Below are positions 12,160 through 23,333 of a DNA stretch of 64,000 bases, piece by piece. Source of the stretch: Aplidium turbinatum (Eukaryota > Chordata > Ascidiacea > Aplousobranchia > Polyclinidae). A program made the translations under genes and the position numbers. Under the pieces are notes generated by a model. It made no database searches, had not been told where the DNA came from, and saw only the letters and a list, made by a program, of their open reading frames with translations. How positions within the stretch are numbered: position 1 is the stretch's first letter; every line of letters starts with the position of its first letter. Location: assembly GCA_918807975.1 (NCBI GenBank), contig OU964922.1, forward strand, positions 29,872,329-29,936,328, written 5' to 3'.

Positions 12160-12485
12160 TGATTGAATCTTTATCCTCTGACTGGAAGAGTTTTTTAAGA
12201 GCTTAATCCTGGCAGTTTTACATACTTGTACAGTAGAGGTTTATTTGAACCACTGAAGCAGGCCCGGTCACCGAGATTGACAGAGTGAAGTTTCCGATTG
12301 TTAAAATGTTGTTTCTAGGGAAATATTCAGCAATAATTGATGAACACCCATTAGGTGCCGCTGAATGGAAAGTAGTCCTTAGAATGCGTTGCTCAAGCGC
12401 ATGCCCAGAGAATTGACCCAGCTCGGCTTGATCTTTAAGCTTCTTTGTACCGTCACGCGCCAACCAACTGGGCTATCGTGCGGAC
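12160..12485 (-). mobile_element. SINE (type 1)
   Basis: A full-length antisense copy. The tRNA-like head is at the right (inverse of TAGCCCAGTTGGTTGGCGCG) and the GGATAAAGATTCAA tail is at the left. Copy B has the same insertion at 30815-31140, so it predates the duplication. Confidence 0.75.
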
Positions 12486-12717
12486 TGTGCGATATTTCGA
12501 TATCAAAATACACAAAAATCCCACATTAGCCTATAACTGCGACTTCAGAGTTGTGCCCAATAGTGAATCTGAAGATGGGGTTTGGGTGGCTTAATTAGGC
12601 TAGTGCTTAGTTTCGTGTCCTTAAAATTGATATAGCCTAAATGAAACACTGAGGGCCAAAAAACAAAGCCAAATTCATCCAAGGTCAAAAACATTTTTTC
12701 CTCCTTTCAAATTAGGT

Positions 12718-13016
12718 CGCTGCGTTAGCTTAGCTCAGTGGTTAAGTATTCAACTTTGTACACAGAAACCTCAAGATCAAGCTGAGCTGGTTCGGCTATC
12801 GGGGTGTGTGCTTGAGCAACGCATTTCAGGACTACTCTCCATTTAATGATACCGTAGCCTATGTAGTAGATGGAATAATTTTCAAAAAAACAACACTTTA
12901 ACACTTCGGTAGCCGACCCTGCGTCAGTGGTTCAAAGCCTCTACAAGCAGCCTATTCGAAACTTCCATGAGTAGCCCATCAAATACTTTCTCAGTTCGGG
13001 GATATAAAGATTCAAT
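12718..13016 (+). mobile_element. SINE (type 1)
   Basis: The head contains TTAGCTCAGTGGTTAAGT (A box) and GCTGGTTCGGCTATC (B box), then the shared body and a GGGGATATAAAGATTCAA end. The copy B version (31372-31604) is cut short by a MITE. Confidence 0.75.
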
Positions 13017-13221
13017 TCAACCGCAACCAACCTAGGCTAGGCCACTTTCAATAAAAACAAACTGTGGTGCTTTAAAAATGGTTTTGTATCACAGGGGTTC
13101 CCAACCTGGCGGCCATGGCCCCTTAGTGGGCCATGAGCCTTAATCAAGGGGGCCATGGAAAAAATTGAAAAATAACACTTTTTTTGATTTGTCATCTCTA
13201 TAAATCCACTCCAACACTATG

Positions 13222-13399
13222 CAGTAGAATTTGCCTATAATGACACCTGAAGGGACCGCGGAAAAAGTGTCACTATAAGCGAAGTGTCACTATAGACGCA
13301 TTTTACTCTACTGTAATCTATGCAAAAGGGACTTTGCAACAGGTGTCAGTATAGGCGAAATATCACAATAGCCAAAGTCACCACAGGCGAATTCTACTG
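13222..13399. mobile_element. Pogo/Tigger-like MITE
   Basis: 178 bp with inverted ends CAGTAGAATTTGCC and GGCGAATTCTACTG. TA follows the right end, and the left flank is TATG rather than a clean TA. The inner arms repeat GTCACTATA-type words. Non-coding. Confidence 0.65.
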
Positions 13400-14195
13400 T
13401 ATAACAAAAGAAATAAATTAAAATTTAATAAAAATATGAGTACATTTTTCCCAAATCTTCATGAAATAAACAAGTTTTTTAGTTAAAATGACGTTTTCTA
13501 ATTTTTTCAAAAGGTTAAAACGAATAGGGGGTAGGGTGGTCCTCAAATATATGCAAAAATTTCAAACTTAAAAAATTGTAGTGCACACACTTCTATTTGG
13601 TTCCTTTTCATATAAAAACATTTCCCTGAAAGTTTGAAAGAATTTGATTAAGGTTTAGAGGTGCCAGATTACAGGAGAAAATTTAATAAATTGAGCGATT
13701 TACGAAACCCACCCAAGATGAAGTAACATTTGCAATAGTACTTTAAAAAGACATAACACATCATGGCAGAACGAACAATAAACATGAGAAAAATGATATG
13801 TGAGAATACTGTACTCTCATCCAACTCTACAGTAGGAAACATAATATAATTTTCTAGTACTGCGCTTTGTGCATCATTATAACTCCAAAGTATATTACTG
13901 GAAAACTAGAAGTTTAACTCGCAACAAGATTAACTAGTGCATTCTAAAGATAAATACATAATACAATTGAGTCTGTGGACTGATACACTTTCTGAAGATT
14001 TTTTTGCTGCAAGTTGGCAGAGCATGCCGGTGCTGTTCCACAACTTGTAGAATGTATTGAATTTGCTCTTCATCTTTCATTAATACATTGTTAAAATTTT
14101 GCATCAAAGCAACACCTCTTTCGGCAAAGTCATTAATTACATGGAGCCCACCAACAATGGCTTGCGCTTTGTTATAATTGTCATCAACATTCCAT

Positions 14196-15205
14196 CAGTG
14201 GCGGATCCAGAACGTACTGTAATTTATGGGTGGGGCCAAGAAATATCTTGATGGGCCTTCACCAATAATGCCACGGCGGACCAGCATACAAAAACTTAGT
14301 GTTACCGGAGTTTCTACACAAGGCGGAGTCTCCTAGGTTTCGAGTTAAAAAAGTTGATATGTCATTATAAACCGAACTGTCAATGAGTTGTCTTTCAAAA
14401 TACAAAAGTGTCAAGTTGTTAAGGCGTCCAATAAGCATGGATGATCTCAAAAGCGTTTGGATCTTGTTTGTTGAGGAGAAAAGTCTCACAACGCTGCAGG
14501 ACGTGGAAAACAGTGTTATGATGGTCCTTAAAACACTGTTCATTTTCGGGAAAATGTCAGCAGGGCAGCTATCCAGTACTTCCGTTAATGTAGGAAAGTT
14601 TTCCCGATCCATTTTCCGTTTGATGTGTTGAAAGAATACAGTATGTTCAGCATCTGCGATCTCAATATCATACAGTGCATACAGACCATTTAGAATGTTT
14701 GTTTTTTTTCGCCAAAAGTGGCAGATCATGGTGCGAAAGAGGCCGCTGCTCTCATTAATCCATACGTGTCGTCCATAAAGTGGCAGTTTAACTCCGTTAT
14801 CTGCCTGTCAACAATAGCCTACAGCTCCACAGCGCCCTTAAATCCTCCTTGCTCTTGACAGCTGACGTTTTTCCCAGCATTGTGGCGACAACAGACTTGT
14901 GAAACTTCGAAGGCAGCTTGGTTTCACGAGAAGCAACCACGTCCCAGTTAGTTATCCCATGTTTTACCATCAGTTCTTCTGTCAGTTTGAGCACGTCACC
15001 AAAGTCACCCTTCGAATTCTCGCTGAAAGTTGCATCTGTCTCGCTTTCAGTGTGAAATAGTGATGCCACAGACAATTCAGTAGCCTACCACTTGATTGTT
15101 CTAGTGGCATTAATATTTTTTTTTCATGAATCTGATTTCGGGTGGGCCCACTGTCAATCTGGGTGGGCCTGTACCAATCAGGCCCACCCAGTAGATCCGC
15201 CCCTG
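14196..15205 (-). mobile_element. hAT element nested in the TAGGGTG element
   Basis: The ends are CAGTGGCGGATCCAGA and the inverse of CAGGGGCGGATCTACT. The target duplication CATTCCAT is exact (14188-14195 and 15206-15213). It is 1010 bp, so an internally deleted copy that keeps the 3' part of a transposase. Confidence 0.92.
14259..15075 (-). pseudogene. hAT transposase, C-terminal part
   Basis: The minus-strand frame at 14729-14259 contains FPKMNSVLRTIITLFSTSCS and VVRLFSSTNKIQTLLRSSM, the hAT dimerisation region as found in ZMYM-type and THAP0-like hAT proteins. A second frame (15075-14797), with DVLKLTEELMVKHGITNWD, may be an earlier part of the same protein. The catalytic core and the zinc-finger N-terminus are missing. 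Confidence 0.7.
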
Positions 15206-16598
15206 CATTCCATGATGTGATTTCCACCTTCAGAAAGTCATATGGTAAAGTTAAGAATCTGGAAAAATCTCATGGTGTTTGATGTGACAAAGTGCGACAG
15301 ATCTTTTGATGAAATATCTCTGGTACCCGAAAAAAACGCTTTGAAGGTGTATTGCTTTGATGAGTTAATGCGGAAACCATGGCTTTTTTTTGAGTAACAG
15401 AAACAGCATCATCAAAAAATGCCAAGCCCACAAGTTGTTCACTTATATACCACAAGTGCCTCAAATGTTTTCATGGATTCTTGCGATAAACCTGCATCAT
15501 GTTGCTCATACTCATTTACTCTTTTCAAGAGCTCCAAGTCATGTCGTGGTGCACATTTATCTAAAAGTGACTGTGAACCATGATTTTACATACACCTTCA
15601 AAACAAACAGAACAAATCGCTTTAAACCACGTTGCTCCTGACTTGACCAGATTTTGAGTGCATATAGCTTACAGCAGTTGCCATCCATTTGGCGCGATGA
15701 AGGGCGCCAGGATGACAGAATCGAATTCCACATGGTGGTGTTCCATTGAGGATTATGACCGATAATTCTAGAAATTCTTGGTAGTCGCTTCTTGGCTGAT
15801 TATTGTTACACAGATGGTGAATACAGAGCTGTATGAATTCATCAGAAAAGCTGCCGTCATCTTTTTCCAATGTCACACATGCCCATCTTTATTCAATGTA
15901 CTCCTCATCGCTTAAAAAAGAGAATGTCTGGTCCAGATGATGGCCCAAAGCATGTCAAGAAGGATTTTTGTAATATTATTTCTAGAATATGGTGACGACA
16001 AGCCAGATGAAGCATGTCCATTGTCAATTGTTCAATACCGTTGAAATTAGGACACAAGCACCAGACTTCTGACCAGTATTGTTTGCTGTTGTGTCGAAAC
16101 ACATCGCTTTTACATTACTAGCAACACCCCAGTCCCTGACACATGTCACAAATGCACTGGCCTGTGCGCTTCTTGAAGATGACAGCAACTTTGGAATGCC
16201 AAGCAAGTTATTAGTAGTGACGGCAATCGCTCAATTACTGCATTCCCACTGATATCTGGAAGGAGTTTTCCATCCCAATGGACTGTGACTATCAACATGG
16301 CTATCAATTAAAACTATCAGCATGGCAGCCAAGTAGGCTAATGGTGGTCAGTGAAATAGAACAACATCATACTGTTAAAACGAGATTTTAAAACCCAGTT
16401 TAAAAGAGTACATTTCCTACAACTATTTCAACAGTTGGGTAATTACAACTTCAGTGTGTCAAGTATGGCTTTACAGACTGTAGCGTATAGCTTCCCATAT
16501 GTTCGCATAGGGAAAAAATCTGAATTTTCAAAGTAAATCTGGCACCTCTAAACAAAGTTCAATCTCTCTGAAATTTTTACAGGTCCATTTTTGGTCAT

Positions 16599-16690
16599 TT
16601 GGAGATGTTTTATGTTATTATTTGGAGATTTATATGTTATTATTTGGAGATTTATGTTATTATTTGGAGATTTTGGAGATGTCATTTAGA
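16599..16690 (+). repeat. Short tandem repeat, about 23-bp unit
   Basis: Repeats of TTATTTGGAGATTTATATG with length variants (three to four units). It sits near the right end of the TAGGGTG element. Confidence 0.75.
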
Positions 16691-16910
16691 GATGTTAGAT
16701 AGTATCACATTGCATTTTCTAAAATTCGGTTTTCGGGACCACCCTAATAGGGGGGCCATTGATTTTTCAGAATTTTCAAAGGGGGCCACGGTGTAAAAAA
16801 GGTAGGGAACCCCTGTTGTATGAGTTAGAGTCTAGACTATTGCTTGTTCATTGATCACGCAATGTTTGCTTGTGTTGAAAACAAAATCATTTGGAAATGG
16901 AAACTTTTTT

Positions 16911-17037
16911 AGCGGCTGAATGGAGAAGAGTCCTTGAAATGCGTTGCTATAAAGCGCACACCCCAAGAGTCGAACCAGCGCCGTATTATCTCACAGTTTC
17001 TTAGTTGGTGAAGTCATATCCAACTGAGCTATCGGTG
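16911..17037 (-). mobile_element. SINE (type 1), head portion
   Basis: The antisense head and first part of the body are present: inverse of TAGCTCAGTTGGATATGA, then CGCACACCCCAAGAGTCGAA. A trace of the same insertion remains in copy B at 32290-32345. Confidence 0.65.
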
Positions 17038-17220
17038 CAAAAAGTAGGCTACACGTATAAAATAATAAATAATAGCCTACAAATAAAATACTATATTAAC
17101 TTGTAGCCTACATCGTTATTTGCTTTTTTTTTCATTGACAAAGCAACATAAAATGCATTGATATCAATATAAACGAAACGAAGTCAAGCGTAAAGTAAAG
17201 TAAACATTGCTACGTGCAAT

Positions 17221-17574
17221 TTTTTTTTCTATTTGATGAAATTCAATCAATCAATCATTTTATTTTTCGTCATTAACGCGTCGGGGACGAAAAAGATACT
17301 AGCCTAACTAAAAAAATCTATATACGGTAGCCTAGACCTACCCTACCAGTAGGCTACGTTAATTAACGGAAAAAGGTGGCAAAACCTTGAAAGGTTTAAA
17401 ACTTGCCTCAATAGAAAATCATGTAGTAGGTTATATGTCTGTAGTTAGCGCGGCCACAAAACCCAAAAAAACAAGCAGCACAAAATAAAACAAAAACAGA
17501 GAGAAGCACACATGTAGTAATGAATGACATCTTAATGAAAAGTGTTGTGGATTGAATTTGCCAATTCCAATATT
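17221..17574. other. Dispersed repeat piece, otherwise nothing recognised
   Basis: The stretch TTTATTTTTCGTCATTAACG, then GAAAAAGATAC, recurs at 22335-22385 and in part at 43540. No gene is supported. Confidence 0.45.
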
Positions 17575-17700
17575 GATGTGGATGAGCAGTCATCACAATA
17601 ATAATAATAATAGGATGGAGAAAGAAAACCGAAAACCGAATAGAAGAAATACCGACTAAATAACCGAATAGAAGAAAACCGAATAAAAGAAATCCATCCT
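17575..17700 (+). repeat. Minisatellite with ACCGAATAGAAGAAA units
   Basis: An AATAATAATAATA run followed by several copies of ACCGAATAGAAGAAA with variants, bounded by GGATGGA and TCCATCC. The minus-strand frame over it (99 codons) comes from the repeat. Confidence 0.7.
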
Positions 17701-18101
17701 CAGGCAAAAGTCCGTTTGGATGTGGCCCAGGAAAGCAGGTGTTGAGCTCTTTCTATGGTCAGACTGCTTATCACACAGTAGCCTACGACGATTGAAGTTT
17801 GAGATCCAGTTTAAGTTATTGTTTCTTGTCCTGGTGGTGGGTAATGGAATGGATGAGCTGGTAGATAAGATGATGATGTCCTGATGGTGTTGATGAAGCT
17901 ATCTCCTTTTGTGACGGTGTGTTGGTTATGGAGTGTAGCGTTTTCTATTAATATCTACAAACATAAAAGTACAGCACAAGCAGTCGACATTATTGTTAGG
18001 TAGGCCTAATCTTTTGTAAATTATTTCCAATTTCAACTAAAATCTTCACAAAAATGCAAAACAGCCTTTCTCGTTGTCTTTCTATTGCGTATCCGTTTTG
18101 C
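17701..18101. other. Sequence interrupted by piggyBac, nothing recognised
   Basis: Together with 19904-20091 this was continuous before the piggyBac inserted at a TTAA. I see no gene or known repeat in it. Confidence 0.4.
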
Positions 18102-18493
18102 TTAACCTTTAACATACCAAGCGGGGTCTCGTAGGGACCCCAGAGGTGAATTTTTTTATCTCCCGCCTTACCTATAGCAACAATTTTTCTCATCATCTTT
18201 GTATGTGTCATAAATTTAATCAAGTTCGGTATAGTGCAACAAAAATTAAAAAATCATTTGAAACATATGCAAAAAAACAGCATAACGTTACCTGGGGTCC
18301 TGATGGGACCCCCCTTGGTATATTACGTTACAAATGCTGAATGTTATCCAGTTAACTTCACGCGAAAAATGTCCTTACATTTTTCCAGAGATTGAGAATT
18401 TGATGACAAATCAACACGTAGTCAAAGAAAAGAAAATGCTAAACTTGCAGCTTTTCGCGAAATGTGAATGGATTTATAGAAAACTGCAAAAAA

Positions 18494-19316
18494 CTCTATA
18501 AGCCATTTGAAGAAGTAACCGTAGATGAACAATTAGTCTCTTTCCGAGGGAAATGTCCAATGAGAGAGTATATGAAGTCAAAACCAGCAAGATATGGAAT
18601 TAAAGTGTGGGCAGCTGAAGACGTGAAAACCACTCGCCTGTAGAATCTCCAAGTCTATACTGTAAAACTTCCTGGGAGTGCACCTGAGAAAAATCAAGAA
18701 CGTCTGGTTGTGTGTACTGTGTGACATGATGAAATCACTGTTTGCAACTAGAAGAAGTGTTACCACAGATATTTTTTTTTATATCAGTGCCAACTGCAGA
18801 ATTTTTGCTCCAGAAAAATATCACCAAGACAGGAACACTGAGCAAAAAAGTCAGATATTCCTGCAGTTATGGAAGTTGCGAAGGGACGATATGTTTTGTC
18901 GTCAAACTTTATCTTTTCAGATAAACTGTCAGTTGTAAGCTATGTGCCTAAAAAAAAACAAGACGGTTCGTTTACTATCTTCTCAGCATCTTGATAATTC
19001 ACTGTCTAATGAAGATCACAAGAAACCCAACATGATACTTGAATATAACCGCACAAAAGGCGGAGTGGATGATGCAGACAAGTTGGTGAGTGAATATTCT
19101 TGTGCCAGACGAATGTCAAGATGGCCTTTCCGACTTTTTATGAACGTGCTTGACATTGGAGCCTTGAATTCCTATATCACTTGGGTGTTCACAAAAAGAG
19201 ACTGGAACAGTAGAAAATCTAATCGAGGATTATATTTCTTGATGGAGTTAGGCAAAAAATTAACGAAACCTAATGTCTTGCGCAGAGCATTGTATAATCT
19301 TCCTTTGTTACATTAG
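18494..19316 (+). pseudogene. piggyBac transposase, C-terminal half, broken
   Basis: The frame opens LYKPFEEVTVDEQLVSFRG, followed by YMKSKPARYGIKVWA. These are the DDE-core blocks around the second Asp of piggyBac transposases. After several frame changes it continues from about 18942 as EYNRTKGGVDDADKLVSEYS, then RRMSRWPFRLFMNVLDIGAL, which covers the third Asp and the RWP region. The normal protein is over 500 residues. The N-terminal domain is lost between about 18340 and 18480, and the Cys-rich C-terminal finger is not visible. Confidence 0.85.
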
Positions 19317-19429
19317 CTGTATAAACTGTAATCAAGGATGAAGAAAGTAGACTACAAATTGGCTTGTGCTTTGGTGTGCCGGTATACAGATTGTATGTAT
19401 TGTGAGACAACGCAAAACTGGCTCAGCCA

Positions 19430-19680
19430 ATTTGCCGTTTTGCATTTCCAAGGAAGAATGGCCCCCTTCATCCACAAACCTGAACCCCCTAGACTTTGGC
19501 ATCTGGTCTTACCTGGAAAGCAGGGTTTCGACTAAATACCACCAAAGTTTGGAAGCAGTGAAGGATAATCTGAAAAAATAATGAGCCAAAATACCCAAAA
19601 AGTTATTCATAACTCTTGCAGATCCTTTTCGAAGCGTCTCCGACTTGTTATCGACGCAAATGGCTGACTCATTGAGTAAA
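19430..19680 (+). pseudogene. mariner-type transposase 3' scrap inside piggyBac
   Basis: Reads EEWPPSSTNLNPLDFGIWSY, then LESRVSTKYHQSLEAVK and, after a stop codon, IPKKVIHNSCRSFSKRLRLV. This is the last catalytic block and tail of a mariner/Tc1 transposase (WPPxSxxLNPLD). Only the C-terminal third is present, with no inverted ends seen, so it is a captured fragment. Confidence 0.8.
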
Positions 19681-20099
19681 ACTTGTTTTTCCTAAATATT
19701 TAATTATTTGACAATAATATTATATGTTTATTACTCAATTATTATCTACCATTCGTTAAATACATTTGTTTGAAGTTATAACGTTAATTATTGATGACTT
19801 TGTATATACTGTATACTTTAAGCAATAGAAACGATGGGGTCCTTGGAGGACCCCACCTTGGTAAACGACGTTGGTGAGCTAGGCTTGGTATGTTAAGGGT
19901 TAAATGTTGTTTTAGCTGGTGGACAAAAAGCGACTTTGTAGCCTATCAATGTTTCTAGTTGAAGAATGAAATTCGTTCCATGTTTTCGCACCTGTGAATT
20001 CTATTGAATGCTGAGTAGGCTAAGCGTTTTTGAGACGTATGGAATGTTTAGAGAATCATTATTATGGTTTTTTGTAGACAAGCTGTGAACCTTTTTGAC

Positions 20100-21264
20100 C
20101 AGGGCCTACGAGAGGGGGGTACGGAGGGTACGGTGTACCCTTGAGGGCCCAGGCCTGTAATTGTTGGGGGGCTCAAAATTGTGATTTTATACTTTACACG
20201 CAAAAATGTTGGTTTAAAACCATCCTAAACGAGTAAATTCAAGCATAAAAGTTGTTATTCTTTAGTCCTGGGGGCCGGTAATGTAGCAAAAGGGTCGGAA
20301 ATATAATTGAGTGCATTGTGCGCAAATTAGGGGCCCAAAGTGGTTATTTAATGCTTCACGTGCAAAAATGTTCTGTTGAAAGCACCCTAAATTAAACGAT
20401 AGCCTAAGAGTTGATTATTCTCCTGTTCGGGCATTGGGTAGTAAAAGCAGGGTTCAGAAAAACCCGGGCTTTTTTTAAAAAGGCCCGGGTGTTTTGCTTT
20501 TTTGTGTTTTTTTTAAATTATTTGAAAAAAGTGGTTTCACGCTTATTTTACTTCAAAATGAATTTCGGAGTTGAAGCAGGAGCCGGAGTAAATACTTTCG
20601 GAACAGGAGCGGAGCCGGAGTGAAAAAAGTGACTTCGTTCACCTCTGCTAGGCATGTGGTGAATGCAAAGTTAATGAAGAAAGGTTATTGGTTAGATGAT
20701 TAATTTGATTATGCTTTAACAAGATGTTATGTTTGAGCCTTGGTATAGAGAGCTTGACTTGTTGTACCAGATACATAGGCTATAGGCCTACCACTCAATA
20801 ACGTTATTGGATTTAACATTTTTTATTAAACACACAAAAAAAAACAAGAAAAAACTACTAAATCCTACGTTTTCGACACTACATAGTGTCCTCATTAGGA
20901 ATAATTATAGGCTAGGCTACATCTAAGAGAGATAAATAAATAAATTTGGAAACTTTACATTAAAGCTGTACAAGCGACAGCACCATCAACAACTGACACA
21001 CGAATTCAATGTAGGATAGCCTACACAAATTGGCGAGGGACAGATCACATGATATGCACAACACAAAACACTAAATAATGGTTTTATTGCAGCCTGATGA
21101 TTTATTGCGCACAGATGTTCAATTCTGCAGTAAAATTTCGTATGGTGTGCAATACGCCTAAGTAAATATCAAGCGTTTTGCCAAAGACAAAGGGGGCCCG
21201 GAGTGAGAGGGGGGCCTGGAATGACTCTTCGTACCCCTAGTGAAAATTTCTCTCAGAGGCCCTG
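20100..21264. mobile_element. hAT element, non-autonomous
   Basis: The ends are CAGGGCCTACGAGAG and the inverse of CAGGGCCTCTGAGAG. The flanks are TTTTTGAC (20092-20099) and TCTTTGAC (21265-21272). It belongs to the same family as 7629-10463, in the opposite orientation and without that copy's extra internal sequence. It is GC-rich near the ends and non-coding. Confidence 0.9.
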
Positions 21265-21272
21265 TCTTTGAC

Positions 21273-21718
21273 ATATTTAAAAAGGTTGGAGAAGCAATCT
21301 GGTACGGTAGTAGGTAGGCCTAACTTGTTGTGAAATTTAAACACGAAAACATCAATTTCCAGTTTGAATAATTACTCAATTGATACCGGGATCTTGATAC
21401 AACTATCATTGCTGGGACGGAAAATACGATGAAATTTGTCAGATTTTTTGAAGTTTTTGTAGCCTATTTTAGGCTAAGTCCTTCGTTGCCATATTTCCAA
21501 GTCGTCATGCAATACCTAAAGTTGCTTTCAAATAAAGAATGGTAGGCCATAGCTTAAGCAGATAAAATTTGACAAATTAATACAGGGTCTAGCCTAATCT
21601 TTGCAATTATGCCAAAATTTCTTTGGAGCTTTTGCAGCAAATGTTGAACAGCCTATGTGGTTTCCATGAAAAACTTTCATTCAGAATCAGGCACAGGAAA
21701 CTGACATTTTGTACTTTC
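21273..21718. other. No gene or repeat recognised
   Basis: AT-rich sequence without a coding or repeat signal that I can support. Confidence 0.4.
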
Positions 21719-22050
21719 TCAATTGGTTGATCGCTTATAACTTACATAAGATTTGCTTACACTTAGTCGCACGTAGGCTAAACTGTTATTATCAAATACC
21801 ATGTATTTTGTTTTGTTTACATTGAGTGATAATTTATTTGCTACAAACCATTTGACAACTTCTTGCATTTCTGTATTGACCACTGCATGCAATTTATCCA
21901 CACTCTTTCCTGACATCAGAAGATTTGTGTCATCTGCAAAAATGATAGAATCAGTACAATTTTATAAAATTCGGGAAGTCGTTAATGTAAATTATGAATA
22001 ATATGGGGCCTAAAATAGAACCTTGGGGCACACCACAATTTTCTGCCGTA
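21719..22050 (-). mobile_element. LINE reverse-transcriptase fragment
   Basis: On the minus strand, in more than one frame: a CVPQGSILGPILFIIYINDF block (about 22040-21980), then a frame (21916-21719) reading MSGKSVDKLHAVVNTEMQEV, then ANKLSLNVNKTKYMVF. This spans the region around the second and third catalytic Asp of a Jockey/CR1-like LINE. It is related to, but distinct from, the LINE at 40255-41204. Confidence 0.75.
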
Positions 22051-22254
22051 GATCGAGTGGGGAGGATGTCCGATTCAGAGGTGTGCATGAAGACTTAGAC
22101 CCAGAGTTTACTATTTTTCATCAAATCCAGTTCAAATCTTTTTTTTAAAAGAATCCGGATCCCAAGTTTTCATGATTTTTTATTTTCATTTTGTGCACAA
22201 AGATACAAAATTTTAATGAGCTTTTGGCAACATTTCCAAACTGGAAGAACTTTT

Positions 22255-22690
22255 TAACCACTGCGTTTGTGGCAACACTACAATTTTGGTCAGGTCAAAG
22301 TTGATTTTGATTTTTGAATTGAATCAATCATTCAATCATTTTATTTTTCGTCATTAACGTGTCCGGGGCGAAAAAGATGCTACTACCTACAGTACAATAG
22401 TCGATTTTCTGAAAGTATATAACTTGGCAACCTTAGTGACATTTTAATTTGAAATTTTGATTTGAATTTTGAACGATATAGAATTAGAAATAAAATACCG
22501 GTAGCTAGCCTATAGTACATCACTTAGGTACCTATTAAAAATGAGTCTCCTACAAGTCAGCAGCTGTGAACATACTTCAACTGAGCAAGTGACAAATGAG
22601 TTAGCAAGATTTCAGCGAGTGGCTAAACTTGGTAAATGCTGAAACTGACAAAGTAATAACTGAACAAGAGGCAACTTGGCATGTCGCAAG
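22255..22690 (+). repeat. Dispersed segment, partner of 43352-43855
   Basis: Shares CCACTGCGTTTGTGGCAACA, AAATGAGTCTCCTACAAGTC and GCAACTTGGCATGTC with 43352-43855 in the same order. A type 1 SINE inserted at its right end, after CAAGTC. Confidence 0.7.
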
Positions 22691-22965
22691 TCCGCCCCGA
22701 TAGCTCAGTTGGTTAGCGTGTGACTTCTGGAACGAAGAAGCTTCAAGATCAAGCGGCGCTGGTTCGACCTTCGGGGTGTGCGCCTGAGCAATGCCACGTT
22801 AAGGATTGCTCTCCATTCAGCGGCATTTAATGGATGGAATAGTCCCCCGGCAACAAGACCTCAACCATCGGAAACTTTACTCTGTCAATCTCAGCGACCG
22901 GGCCTGCGTCAGTGATTCAAAGCCTCTACAAGTATGCGAAAGAGGCGTATTTTCGGCAGGCGGGG
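22691..22965 (+). mobile_element. SINE (type 1), well-preserved copy
   Basis: The head is the best tRNA-like match in the window: CCGATAGCTCAGTTGGTTAG (A box) and GCTGGTTCGACCTTC (B box). The body landmarks CATTCAGCGGCATTTAATGG and GACCGGGCCTGCGTCAGTG follow. The 3' end fades near AAGTATGCGAAAG. A functional tRNA is excluded because it cannot form a normal acceptor stem around the anticodon arm. Confidence 0.8.
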
Positions 22966-23333
22966 CAACTGCCCTCCCCCCCACAATGTTTTGGGCATCA
23001 TCTTTTTAATTTTTTTATATTATTACATATTATTATTATTTTTTTAATATTTGGATCCCAACCTGAAGTCAACTCAAGTTGCAAGGGGAGGTAAAAGCTT
23101 TCTCTTTTATTTTAAACTTGCTCTTCTTGCTGCTGTTATTATTACGATTTTGTTATTCTATTCACTTACTTCTCCTGCTGCCTGTTACGTAACAATTGTT
23201 ACCGGCTGTTCAGCAGATTGGCTCTTGCTTGGTTCTAGAGTGGTGGCAGTGCATATAGCAGTGGGTCATTCAATGTTTCAAGGATATAATGTAGATTTAA
23301 CTCAACGAAGTCTACTAAAGTAATACAGTAAGT
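22966..23333. other. Open frame without support, no gene recognised
   Basis: A 90-codon frame (23051-23323) has one hydrophobic stretch (LALLAAVIITILLFY) but no family match, and it overlaps low-complexity flanks. Confidence 0.4.

Larger units (their letters stand above)
13970..16210 (-). pseudogene. Transposase-like gene of the TAGGGTG family, split and decayed
   Basis: Read on the minus strand in pieces, in order: LLSSSRSAQASAFVTC and CFDTTANNTGQKSGACVL (about 16190-16040), LHLACRHHILEIILQKSF (about 16010), GALHRAKWMATAVSYMHS (about 15690), RHLWYISEQLVGLAFFDDAV (15460-15400) and, past the hAT insertion, NDFAERGVALMQNFN, then QYILQVVEQHRHALP (about 14130-14030). These blocks recur as an uncharacterised transposase-like protein in many animals, as I remember it. 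There are several frame breaks and stops. The hAT lies in the codons just after a SWN motif. Confidence 0.75.
13532..16746 (-). mobile_element. TAGGGTG-ended DNA transposon, member 1
   Basis: The ends are TAGGGTGGTCC and GGACCACCCTA. The 8-bp target duplication ATAGGGGG is exact (13524-13531 and 16747-16754). The transposase-like gene is on the minus strand and is itself split by a hAT (14196-15205). Members 2 and 3 are at 47791-48616 and 49985 onward. Target length and ends suit the hAT group, but I could not assign the family. Confidence 0.85.
13092..16815. mobile_element. Small hAT-like element, outer shell of a nest
   Basis: The termini are CAGGGGTTCCCAACC and the inverse GGTAGGGAACCCCTG. 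The target copies are TTGTATCA (13084-13091) and TTGTATGA (16816-16823). Without the insertions inside it would be only about 0.3 kb and non-coding. It received a pogo-like MITE (13222-13399) and a TAGGGTG element (13532-16746). Confidence 0.9.
3385..17250 (+). repeat. Segmental duplication, copy A
   Basis: Runs collinear with copy B (24457-32560) in the same orientation, with high similarity across introns, promoter and flanks. The copies differ by insertions: A alone has the MITE at 6310-6486, the hAT at 7629-10463, a roughly 103-bp tandem duplication at 5231-5380 and the element nest at 13092-16815. The empty sites for the first two are visible in B. The right-hand limit is taken where CTATTTGATGAAAT still matches copy B near 32545. 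Confidence 0.85.
18106..19899 (+). mobile_element. piggyBac element, decayed
   Basis: TTAA target copies at 18102-18105 and 19900-19903. The 17-bp ends are CCTTTAACATACCAAGC and the inverse of CCCTTAACATACCAAGC. Inside each end is a dyad of GGGGTCC-type words (18123-18141 and about 19833-19853), with a third such block at 18293-18313. The transposase lacks its N-terminal half. A mariner scrap sits near the right end. Confidence 0.93.

Noticed and set aside
22691-22765. Genuine tRNA gene
   Set aside because: A and B boxes are present, but no cloverleaf forms, and the sequence continues into a SINE body shared with five other loci.
23051-23323. 90-codon frame with a hydrophobic segment
   Set aside because: No family match, no splice or promoter context, and AT-rich hydrophobic stretches arise by chance.
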